Source of the DNA: Amblyomma americanum
Lineage: Eukaryota > Arthropoda > Arachnida > Ixodida > Ixodidae
Direction of reading: 5' to 3'
DNA: 64,000 nucleotides
NCBI RefSeq assembly: GCF_052857255.1
Contig: NC_135505.1
Location: 137,340,779 to 137,404,778, forward strand
Made by a program: the position numbers and the translations under genes. This document shows, one piece after another, positions 1 to 9,946 of this stretch. How positions within the stretch are numbered: the first letter of the stretch is position 1; the number at the start of each line of letters is the position of its first letter. The notes below the pieces were generated by a model. The model ran no database searches, was not told the DNA's origin, and saw nothing but the letters and a program-made list of their open reading frames with translations.

Positions 1-540
1 TAAGGTGATAGTGTCTGTCTTTTTTTTTGCGTGCAAGGTAAGTTCACTCTGCACACAGAGCGCCAGAAACATAAAGAACTGGAAAAAAATTTATGGGGAG
101 AGTATGTCCTGTAAATCTTTCTCTTTGTACATAGCTTGCTTGTGTAGAGCCGTATTTAGGATAATAACTCCAGTTTTCTCTCCTTTGTCAATTGTTGTCA
201 TAGATGTGCATGTCAGAGTAAAGTGAGCTCACGGCAGATTTTTTTGCGTGGTGTCCGGGACACGACTGGTGTCTTGGTATATGGTTTACTGTTGCTGCAG
301 TGACGTGCGATAAGCTCCACGTAAAACTTTATGAACCCACCGTATCAGTGATTGTCCTTAGTTCAAGAGGCAACTCGAGCATTTATTGACATTAGTGAAA
401 GAAGCAAAGCCAGACTTTCTAACTAGTGAAACCACGAGCTCTGATAGGCCAAGTAAAATACCTGGAAGGTGCTCTTACCCCTCCGAGAGAGGATTTACTG
501 CCCACTTTTCTAAGGTGCCGCAGTTGACCCAACAATAGCG

Positions 541-818
541 TTGTCTCATAAAAAAAAAAGCGTTTTCGCCTTAGCGTTTTTATGGAGGAAAAACGCTAAG
601 GCGCCCGTGTGCTGTGCGATGTCAGTGCCCGTTAAAGATCTCCAGGTGGTCGAAATTATTCCGGAGCCCTCTACTACGGCACCTCTTTCTTCCTTTCTTC
701 TTTCACTTCCTCATTTATCCCTTCCCTTACGGCGCGGTTCAGGTATCCAACGATATATGAGACAGATACTGCGCCATTTCCTTTCCCTAAAACCAATTAT
801 TATTATTATTATTATTAA
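541..818 (+). mobile_element. Ruka-type SINE, 5'-truncated
   Basis: The tRNA-like head is missing. The body (GCGCCCGTGTGCTG, TTAAAGATCTCCAGG, CTACGGCACC) and the 3' segment (TTACGGCGCGGTTCAGG ... CCATTTCC) end in a short (ATT)n. It starts with an inverted repeat in which CGCCTTAGCGTTTTT pairs with AAAAACGCTAAGGCG. Confidence 0.85.
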
Positions 819-1163
819 CAGTTTATAAGCTTTTCCCGAAAACACTGTTCCGAACGCTGTTCCCGAAATGCTTGTATCGTACGTATAGCGATGATACACT
901 CATTGACGCTCACCTTATTGATACAAGCGACCGATGGTTAATAGCATACGTGTAGCAAGTGCAAGCTTGTGCAGATGTGTGATCGAGATAACTTTTTTTC
1001 TCAGATAGTGGCATGGCGATGAATACTCTGATGTAAGATACTTGAAGCTACAATTTAGTCTCTGTAAAGTGTATCACGTTACAGCTACACCATCCGCCAA
1101 TTTCTTTGTGGCCTATCAAAACAGCTTCAGTAATAAGCCTTTTTACAGAAAAGCACTTCATGC

Positions 1164-1169
1164 TTTATT
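1164..1169 (-). promoter_or_regulatory. Candidate polyadenylation signal of gene A
   Basis: AATAAA on the minus strand, about 830 nt after the gene A stop codon. The assignment rests on position alone. Confidence 0.25.
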
Positions 1170-1998
1170 GAGCTTTTAAATAAAATTTTGTGGTCGCGCC
1201 GGACTTCGGTACTAAGCATGACCACGGGCTTCTATTATACGGTAGCATTATAACTCATCGAGCTTGATCAGGAAAAATGGTCCGATAATTCAGCCTCCAC
1301 AAACTAACAACTCATGGGCAACTCACTGTCTTGTGTCACCTTCTTGAGAATACTTATTTGCGGTCACTGCCCGCTGAGAAGTTAATTTCTCACAGATTTG
1401 TGCAGAGCGCATAGAGGGTATGTGCTCTTACTATGGTGGACCGTGAAGTCCACTTGAAATCTATATTTCGGTACTGCCGGCAAATGCTTTAATCAACTCG
1501 GCGGCAGATCTTCAGCAGGATGCATGTCATCACATAATGCGTCTGCTGGTACAACACCACGGAATTTAATTACTTAGGCCTAACATCACCGCCGGTGTCT
1601 AATGAGAACACGGCTCAGCGACTTTCGTTTCAATGTTTCAGTGAAGCACGTGGTTTAAATTTGGGGACCGGACACCTGCACCTCCTGAGGGTATGACTTG
1701 TCTTTGAGGATTGCGAGCATCCTATTATCGGCGTCACGTATTGTCTATTTCTTCTCTCCTCCTCCCCACGGAACTTTTCCTACGCCTAATATATTTCTTG
1801 ATCATTTTTTGTCCACGCAAAAAACACTTGTCGTCCAACCATGATAGGCATTTCCTACGCCATTTCCTCTTTTGGTGCCAGTGTGTCCTCCAGGCCTCTT
1901 CCGTCGGGGACCATGTCTCAGTTAGAAGAGGTGCCTGTTTTTCTCCATCTTGCACCAAAATTTATCGTCAGTCCATCCGCCCAGCGCCATTGACGTTT

Positions 1999-2309
1999 TC
2001 AGTTGAGGTACGTAACCGAGTCGAAGATTGAGAACATCCTCTTGCCCGCCAACTTGTTGTTCCGGTTGTTCAGCCTGTTGTTCAGATCGTTGATGTCATT
2101 CTGGCCTGTGGGGAAGGGTGGCTCCGGAGTGAGTGGCACCGGCGGTGTTATGGGCGGTCCTCCGAGCTGCAGGATTCCGGGAGAAGTGGGCGCCGGCGAG
2201 ATGGAGCTACCGTTGCTCTCCGTGCCCGTGAGCGTCCTCAAGGAAGGTCTTGGCCTCGACCTCGTCGTCGAGCCACGGCCCCTCTTCGCGCATGGAGGAC
2301 GCTTTGTAC
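1999..2309 (-). CDS. Gene A exon 4, C-terminal
   Basis: The acceptor is GACGCAG|GTACAAAG, phase 1. It encodes KRGRGSTTRSRPRPSLR, a Pro/Gly-rich stretch, then NDINDLNNRLNNRNNKLAGKR and a short hydrophobic end. The stop TGA is at 2001-1999. The NRNNKLAG helix matches NRNNRLAG in gene C. Confidence 0.8.
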
Positions 2310-5300
2310 CTGCGTCAACGTGAAGCGCGAACGTTCAACTTGGAGCCAAACTTAGGCAATGAGAAATCAGGGTGCATTTATAGACATATGTTTTTTGTAG
2401 CTTGTTTAGAGCACACTCCCAGTACACCAAGTCGCAAGACCTCTACAGGGGCGGCCAAAGAGAGTTTCAGCGTTTGAAAGTTTCCCGCGATTTCCACAGA
2501 GAAGATATTTGCCCTTCTCGGGTTCATACTTAAGCGCATCAGCCGCATGTGGCAATTCACATCTATAAGCTGTTTATTAACTTTGGCTAGGTAAGCCATG
2601 ACAAGAGGTTCATCACCGAAGCGGGCTTTGAAATATAACGGTCGGGATTGTATATCTGCCCAAGCGAAATCGCCCACTCCTAGCTGTTCCCCGTGAAGCA
2701 CTTGAGCATAGGTAAAGCTTTCTTTGCCAAGATAAATCAGCGAGCCTTACTACTTCTCATGCCCCCAGGAAATTTATCATCACCAAGAGGAGGATAACAA
2801 TAGGGCAGGTTAGTGTCACTCAGATTATCTCCACAGCCTTAGAAAGCTGTCGGCTGCAGCGCCACCGCTCCGCCTCCAGACAAATTTCACGGGGTACACA
2901 AACTGGTTACTTTTGGCAAAGGCGACAAATCCTAAATATAAAGAGCGCCTGAAATCCTACGCACATTCCTCTTGCTAAGAGGTGAACGCTAGAGCTTTAC
3001 ATGCAACATACAACAAAAACGCCAAAGCTTTCGGAAAGGAAGAAGTCCCGGTCTCCAAGTTTTATATGTAGAATATTCATGCTGTACAGGTTCTCTTCCA
3101 GAGGAGACATTAGGAAATAATTTTTCTCAACTTAGTTTTGTTCACGCAGTTTGTTTTTTAGAATAACAAATTACTCTTATGCTGCGAGCGAACATTCTGA
3201 GCATCGGAGGACGTCTCACCTGGCAAATTGTGGATTGGTGTTACTCATGGAGTCACTTCAAAACGCACTGTGTAAGGTCCTCGAAGCTTCATTTGACTAC
3301 GACTGAAGGGAGACGCGGCCGCGACTAAACGCTGCATCCAGGTTGGCGATAATAACACTTCAAGAGGATCGAGTATTTTCTTGCCTGCGACGTGACTGGC
3401 ACTGCGGCCGGCTCGTGAAATTCCTCGGCCCCTTCTCCCGCTTCCAGAGGGTCCAGGATTGATGCTGGGACCAGAAGTGACCCTAGACGTGGAGGCGCTT
3501 CCCCCCGTGCCTTCGAACGTCAGGTCTATCAAAAAGGAGTCATTGTCTTCAAATGGCCGGTACCTGTGACGAGAAAAAAAACAACTAAGCACACATAGGT
3601 AGGCATTAGACGCTTTTAGCATACCGGAGACGTACTGCCGGAAACGTATACCGGTTTACCTGACTCATCTCGCGCATGCGCAGTGGTATTGTTGGGATGA
3701 GGAGGAGCCACTGCGCGTGCGCAGACGGCGTCCGGTAAACCGGTATACGTCTTAGGTAGTACGTCTCCGGTATGCTAAAAACGTCTATTGTGTTGTATAG
3801 CATGGTATGCTACGGTATGGTATGGCATGGTAAAGCGACTCTGAGGGACGCCGTAGTGGAGGGCTCCGGATAATTTCGATGGTATGGTATGGTATGGCAT
3901 GGTAAAGTGACTCTGAGGGACGCCTTAGTGGAGGGCTCTGGATAATTTCGATGGTATGGTATGGCATGGTAAAGCGACTCTGAGGGACGCCGTAGTGGAG
4001 GGCTCCGGATAATTTCGATGGTATGGTATGGCATGCTAAAGAGACTCTGAGGGATGCCGTAGTGGAGGGCTCCGGATAATTTCGATGGTAGTGCATGGTA
4101 TGGTATGGTATGGTATAGTATGGGAGGTATAAAGTCCCGAAGCGACACATGGTATGGTATGGTATGGTATGGGAGGTATAAAGTCCCGAAGCGACACATG
4201 GGCTATGAGGGACGTAGTAGGGGAGGGCTCAGGAATAATTTCTACCGCCGAGAGCACCTCAGCGGGTGCCGACATCCATAGAACACGGCGGTCTTTTTAT
4301 GATTCGCCTCTACAAAAATGTGGCCGTTGCGGCTGGGACTCGATCCCACGACCTTCGGCTGAGCAGCGTAACCCATAGCCATTAAGGCAAACCAGCACCT
4401 TGTAAAGAGAGACAAAGAAAGAGGGAAAGAAAGAAAGCAAGAAGGAAAAAAAATAAAATGACTGAGCAACAAAACAAGACAGAGAATAGTGCCATTACCA
4501 CAAGAATTCTCGTCTAAGCAACAAAACGGGGGCCAAAGATGTCAGGAATTTTTATTATCGTAAAAGTGGCTGCCTTGAAAAACACTTCCTGAGGACACGC
4601 TTTCGTTGTTTGCAAACACAAATTGGTGCTGTCGCAAGAATTTATAGATTTACGCGAACGCTACACCATTCACTTTCAAGCCGTGAGACAAACTTCTGTT
4701 GCCCTTAAGGTAGCTGTCGCAACCATTTTCGGCATATTTGCACAAGCTCTGGTCCTTACAATTTACAACTTCACCTATCTTACGCGTTCTGTCCGAAAAT
4801 ACGAGAGCATTTTCTGCTGGAACAACTCGAGGAACTGTTCGCCCCGTTTTTCGCCTGAGTAAGCGTTTTTTAACGAAGTCTCTTCACTTTATAGTGCACG
4901 AGATGTGGAGCACTCTATATATGCAGCTCAGTAATAAACATGTTTGGAAGGTCCAATTCAAGATTCGTGTTATACTCAATACATATCACTAAGCCCCATA
5001 CAAATAAATTTAAAGATGTATTCACCATGCCATGAGTCCGTGTTCAAGACAGTATTGCGGGCTTTCTTCCTTACCCTCTTTCTTTCGCAGACCAATAGAA
5101 GGAAAAAGGAGCCTTGCAAACATCCTGGTTTAAACGAGTACGGCATTAACGCACGGAGCTCCGAATGGCGTGCGGTATGGTGACCAATGTGACCTAAGTT
5201 ACGCAAACGCACAAGCCATAAACGCACCAACGGAAACAGCAGTAGGGCACAGTGCTCTCGCATTCATAACACGTAAGCCGATTTATGTGCCCCCAGTAGT

Positions 5301-8300
5301 TTTTTTTTTCCCCCGAAGAAGTTGCTCCCAGCGTTTTGAGGGCGCATCTCCAAGGATTATACCTCACCACTTATATACTTTCATACATTCGCCGCTTATA
5401 ACCCCACCCAGGGTGTCCTGTCTACAACTCGCAATGTACTGAGGCTGATATTTACCACTAGTTGTGGGTTTGCCCGGCGCTGAAGCCAACGAGAATTCGC
5501 CACCTGGTAGCAGCGGGTCTCTCGCCGGACAACCCATCCTCATAAATTGCTTGGACGCAGGGGCCACATCACCGCTCCCTCCTAGCCTTCATTAGATCGG
5601 TCTACCTTTTCTCCTTCGCTTTACGCCCACCCACTCTTTTCTTTGCCTTCTACGTTACTAACTCGCCTAGTGCCCTGAGGTAATAAAAAAAATTATCGAT
5701 CACATCGGCTACCCGCATTGGAAGAATACGCAAGCGTTGACGCCTCCTCGACACTGGTCGCCTTTCAAATTTGGCGTCATGGTTGTTTTCTCGTTCACTT
5801 GATTGATTGGTTATCGATTAACTCTGATTATACCCTCGTTTCATCCCGACAACGATTTCAAGCTTTCAAATTTTCCGCCACGCTTCGTTCCGCCGACTCA
5901 CTATATACCCGTCCAGTCTATTTACCCGTCCATTACCTTTTGCTTCTCATTAATTACCTAATTGCATCTAATTTATCATTCTTCTTTTCTATCCCCTGGT
6001 TATGTATCGATCACTTATCACTGGTCACGTGATTGCCCATTTCGAGTTTTCAAACTTGGCGCCATGCTTTGGCTCCGTCTACACTTCCGGTTTTTAAATT
6101 TGGCGCTGCGCTGTAGCTCCGCCTACTTCCGGCGTTTTCTAAATTCGCGGCACTTTTGTCTCTTACCCCGCCCACTTTTTAGACACTTTTGGCTTATATT
6201 ATTTTATTATTCATCCGATTTGGAAATTTTTTTTCGGGCAGCATCATCACATCACCCTCTTTCGATTACAGCCACTCATTTGACGCTGCCTCTTCTGAGT
6301 TGCCCAGAACTGCTGCCGACACACTTTGCGGACAGTATCCCCGCCGACATAGCCTAGTAAAGCTTTCGCTTTAATAACGTTATCAAAAAAAGTTGGCAGT
6401 GGCATAGCTCGGCTCTGCCAGGATATGCGTAGCGAAAGCTAAGGCATAGCTTGGTTAGCCTTGGTTAATCTTGATTGCAAGTCCAGGTTAGTCTGGTTGT
6501 CTGGCTAGTTGTCACGTGGTTCGTCACGCGGTTGGTCACGTGACCAGTCACGTGGTTGGTCACGTGGTGCGGTGCGAGCACGGCGAAACTGCGAGTTCGT
6601 GGCCAATGTATAGATTTCGCTACACAAAAAAAATACCTCGGAGGACTAGCAGGGAAGATGAAGGGCCGTATCGGGTTGTAGATGAGGCTGCTGTCACGCC
6701 TCGGCAGGAGAGTCGGCAGCTTCCGACCCCCGCGCGCCGCAGTAGCAGAGCCCCTGCGGTCCCTGCCGTGGAACTTTCGCCTCTCGCGGACCAGCGCCCC
6801 GTGCAAGTGAACGTTCTCGTCCTGTAGAGTTCTCAGTTCGTTCCTCAGACTGAGCCTCTTGTCGCTGAGCGCGTCGGCCACCGACTCCATCTGCGAGATC
6901 ATCTTGCTCACCTGCGGCAGGGTCGCCAGGTTCGGTTTATGAATGAAGTCAGTTAATCAAGCGTTTGAATTTCAATTTCGGTTTATTTCTGTGCGCACTA
7001 CATGAGTAGATGGAAGAAAAAGGTGTTTTTATACAGTTTGGCCAGCTCCGATCCTCTTCACAGATACCGGCCACGGGGGGCGGATTTCGATGGAGGCGAA
7101 ATTCTAGACGCCTGTGTTCTCTGCGATGTCTGTGCATGTTAGAGAACCCCAAGTGGTCCAAATTTCCGGAGCCCTCCGCTACAACGCCCCCATAGCTTGA
7201 GTCGCTTTGGGTCGTTAAACCCCCATAAAACCAAAACCAATCCATCCCCTTTACAAGAGCATGGCATCGGCACATATTTTATACAAGGAATAAGCCCTCT
7301 TGCACTATAATTAAAGAAAAACAAAAAGGTCACAACCAATCAGACGTGCATTCAGTAACACGCACATCAGTATATTATCGACAGAGCACGAACAAATAAA
7401 AAATAGGTTTACAAAACTAACTGCTTTATTTACCTTATGATAAATTTTCAATGTTAATTCCACCTTCCCCGAAAAAATTTAGCCTTTGAGGCACTGTTGT
7501 AGAAAACAGTTTCGTATCATTATTAGCCTGTAAACAGAGCGTAAACCAGAAATCAGGATTCCGCGTTTGATAAAAATGACTATTTGCTCTAGAATATGCA
7601 AAGTTTTATAGTTAGTTTCTTGCTGCAGAATGACCTACAGATATGGAGAAAACATTTTCTTTTCAGGAGCTTTTTTTCTTTTCATAAGAATGTTGTCCTA
7701 GCTGTTCAGAGACTGGGTTATACGATCAGATGATACGCTTCAAATGTATCTGTGAAATAAAAGTAATTTTCTGTGTTCACTTAATCTTCTTAATTAATGT
7801 TTTTATTTGGTATGGAAATCAAATAACCTGCATACGATTCAAAAATTGACCGAAATCTTACTTTACAGTACGTGGCGTCAGTAAGAAAATAAATCAAATA
7901 TAAGAGACGTGTCAAGTAAGCCTCGCTCAAAGAACAAGAGCAAAACTTGGGAGGAGGCTGGAGAGCTCAAACGGTAGCCATTAGAAGGAATATACTGTGG
8001 GCACCTCAGCACAAGTACAGGTGAGGACAGAAATTAAACAAGCACAGTATGGCTATGTATCTACGCATAGGCGTTGCTGAATGGAAAATCGGGAGGTGCG
8101 GATTGTGCAGGCTTCTTCTGAATACTGTTTCGGATTCTCTTGGGCAAAAAATTACGTGATGATTTCAACTAAGGCAAGAATGACTGCACCTATGACAGAA
8201 TATCGTGCTCCGTTTAATTATGTCTGCCCAGGCAATATGCACTTTGCTCTGCCTTGTGCGCAATCCTTTCGGCTTTCGTCGTCGAACAACTCGCTCAAGC

Positions 8301-9571
8301 TAATTGCAGAGTACGATTTGTAGGGTGAAAAAAAAGAAGAAAGAAGCTACTTACCGTTGACTACGACATAGCCCATCAACGCAGCATGTACACCAAAGTA
8401 CCACATATAACTAATATTAAATTTTTTAGGGCAAATAGTTGGATTACATATCCGTCACCAGCGCCCGGAAAAACTGTGTCGAAAACACATTCCCTCGCGT
8501 GGAAATAATTATCAGCCTCGCTTGAGCCCAGTTGTAGTCTCGCATGTAGCCGCTTCCGTTATCACACTCTGCACTGTTGAGAATGACCGCAGCTCTTAGT
8601 GGACCCAGATGTCCCATAGGAAGCACACATACCCAACAATTCTGGACAAAAGCATTTTTGAGCCGAAAACCGTTTATGAACAATTTTTTTTTCACAACAT
8701 GTAAGATTTCACGATAACAATTAATATATCTACAGATCATCCGACGGCAGTCTTGCCTTTTGTTGTCTATAAACGTTTTTGCTATATACAAAAGCGTTGC
8801 CCATTAGTTTTTTTTATGGCAGGCTTAACTGTTCGCTGCGGTCGATGGAAACACTTTAAAAGAAAGATTTTGCTGCATATGAGAAGAATGGACCATTACC
8901 TTCAGTATTTTCATAACAGTATCTTACAATTTTCTAATTTTTTTATTTTTTGTCCGAGAATGCTGGACATGCCTAATCGCAGTGAACGTTCTTGCATACG
9001 CTTTGGTACCAACGAGGTGTCACGTTGATGAGCCGCCTTGACAATGAGCAATAACATCTGGAACAAGCACTTACCTGCAGTAGCAGAATGGACCATTACC
9101 TTCAATATTTCCATAAGGGTATCTTACAAGTTTCTAATTTTCTTATTTTTTGTCCGAGAATGCTGGACGTGCCTAATCGCGGTGAACGTTCTTGCATACA
9201 CTTTGGTACCAACGAGGTGTCACGTTGATGAGCCGCCTTGACAATGAGCAATAACATCTGGGACAAGAACTTACCTGCAGTAGCGCTTTCTTTAGCTGCG
9301 GATAATCCTCGGGCGGCACTGTGTCCAGCGTGTCCTCGACGGCCACAAGGTGATCCCTGAGCACGGACGCATGCTCCTGGAAAGCTGCCAACGAACTGCT
9401 AGTCCCAGCCACCATCGGGGGCTGGCGGCTGGTGCTGGGACCGGCCTTCGTGGCACTCGCTATCGAGCTCAGCGCCGGAGTCCGAAGAAGGACAGGCGTC
9501 TTAGGCGGCGGCGGTGATTTTGTAGGCGCTGGCGGCTCAGCCGCACTTGGCGACAGCGCACAGGCGCTCAT
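1999..9571 (-). CDS. Gene A: four-exon coiled-coil/RGRG-motif protein, 353 aa, unknown family
   Basis: I do not recognise this gene. Its structure is supported by two neighbouring paralogues. Coding exons are 9571-9275, 6911-6637, 3563-3385 and 2309-1999 (1,062 nt with stop), intron phases 0, 2, 1. Domain order: low-complexity Pro/Ser/Ala start (residues 1-60), helical FQEH...LKKALLQ segment (about 63-99), coiled coil beginning VSKMISQMES (100-145), Arg-rich linker ending in an RDSS motif, the acidic-hydrophobic motif FLIDLTFE, RGRG and RPRP basic motifs, and an Asn-rich C-terminal helix. The chosen ATG aligns with the MS- starts of B and C. The frame stays open upstream to 9754 with a Lys-rich stretch, so a longer N-terminus is possible. 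A candidate minus-strand AATAAA lies at 1169-1164. A nuclear role is inferred from the basic motifs only. Confidence 0.75.
3385..3563 (-). CDS. Gene A exon 3, SIM-like motif and RGRG
   Basis: The acceptor is GTCACAG|GTACCGG; the first base completes an Arg codon split with exon 2. It encodes RYRPFEDNDSFLIDLTFEG, then a Ser/Gly/Pro linker and GRRGRGISRA. No GT donor fits the required phase 1. GCAG|GCAAGA at 3384-3383 does, so a GC-AG intron is proposed. The 3' end is less certain than the rest. Confidence 0.65.
3607..3787. mobile_element. CATACCGG-TIR foldback MITE, copy 1
   Basis: The terminal inverted repeats share TTTTAGCATACCGGAGACGT on both ends and are bounded by TA. The interior is also largely self-complementary, with CGCATGCGCAGTGG facing CCACTGCGCGTGCG. 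It lies in gene A intron 2, 44 bp upstream of the exon 3 acceptor. A related copy is at 32009-32259. Confidence 0.75.
3826..4190 (-). repeat. Tandem array made from a SINE 3' end plus GGTAT repeats
   Basis: At least four units of roughly 60-70 bp each contain GACGCCGTAGTGGAGGGCTC (minus-strand Ruka 3' sequence), ATAATTTCGATGG and GGTATGGTATGG. The array abuts the full minus-strand SINE at about 4192-4399 and looks like local amplification of its tail. Confidence 0.8.
4192..4399 (-). mobile_element. Ruka-type SINE, diverged, near full length
   Basis: Read on the minus strand it has a tRNA-like head with a B-box-like GGGATCGAGTCCC, then the SINE body and the end GAGCCCTCCCCTACTACGTCC. It lies in gene A intron 2. 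Confidence 0.7.
6513..6566. repeat. 12-bp minisatellite of CACGTG boxes
   Basis: CACGTG recurs at 6513, 6537, 6549 and 6561, with CACGCG at 6525, giving an exact 12-bp spacing. It lies about 70-125 bp into gene A intron 2. Confidence 0.8.
6637..6911 (-). CDS. Gene A exon 2, coiled coil
   Basis: The acceptor is CCGCAG|GTGAGC and the donor is CCGAG|GTATTT, phase 2. It encodes VSKMISQMES, a heptad-like run of about 45 residues (LRNELRTLQDENVHLHGAL), an Arg-rich linker, then RRDSSLIYNPIRPFIF. The same block occurs in B and C. It lacks the polyproline stretch present in B. Confidence 0.8.
7080..7220 (+). mobile_element. Ruka-related SINE, truncated, second subfamily
   Basis: Contains TTTCGATGGAGGCGAAATTC, GCGATGTCTGTGCATGTTAG, CCGGAGCCCTCCGCTACAAC and the end GTCGTTAAACCCCCATAAAA. 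This tail differs from the (ATT)n-ended copies. Confidence 0.75.
8640..8975 (+). mobile_element. GGACAAAA-ended dispersed element, copy 1
   Basis: Shares about 330 bp with 31126-31445 and 62511-62835: GACAAAAGCATTTTTGAG, AATATATCTACAGATCATCC, CGATGGAAACACTTTAAAAG, ATGGACCATTACCTTC, TTTTTGTCCGAGAATGC. The ends are imperfect inverted repeats around ATTCT(C)GGACAAAA. It lies inside gene A intron 1. Confidence 0.7.
8885..9284. repeat. Exact-period 200-bp tandem duplication across a splice donor
   Basis: 8885-9084 and 9085-9284 are two highly similar 200-bp copies. Each ends CTTACCTGCAGTAGC, the reverse complement of the gene A exon 1 end plus its donor. The duplication therefore carries exon sequence, the donor and the end of the dispersed element. 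Confidence 0.9.
9275..9571 (-). CDS. Gene A exon 1 (coding)
   Basis: Encodes residues 1-99, from MSACALSP to LKKALLQ. The donor is CAG|GTAAGT with GT at 9274-9273, phase 0. The AFQEH...LDTVPPE...LKKALLQ block is shared almost residue for residue with exon 1 of genes B and C. That conservation is the main reason to call it coding. Confidence 0.8.
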
Positions 9572-9721
9572 TGTCCCTGGGGTGGAGTTCAAGTCATCGC
9601 AGGCAGAATTTTCTTTCACAGCCCCAATGCGACCCTTCTTCTTCTTCTCCGCATCCTTGCGGCGCCTGTTCCAATAAGCACGTTGTTGCACTTGAGGGAA
9701 GAAGTGACAAGGCTCTGTGGT

Positions 9722-9946
9722 ATCCATGCTAGCAGCGCACAAAGGACGAGGCACAAGAACAAGAAGTACGACACGACGAGGCGCTGAACTATCAACTTAT
9801 CAACGGACCATCAGCTATCAAGGGACAAGTATCAAATACTGATCCGCTTCGTCTTTGAAAGTAATAGTTGATAGTTCAGCGCCTTGTCCCGTCGTGCTTC
9901 TTGTTCTTGTGCCTCGTCCTTTGTGCGTTGCTAGCATGGATCCTAA
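9722..9946. mobile_element. Foldback element upstream of gene A
   Basis: The left arm (TCCATGCTAGCAGCGCACAA ... GCGCTGAACTATCAACTT) pairs with a right arm ending GTTGCTAGCATGGATCC. The arms are about 75 bp with a spacer near 75 bp. It belongs to a loose family also seen at 21962, 32402, 46205 and 55500. Confidence 0.8.
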
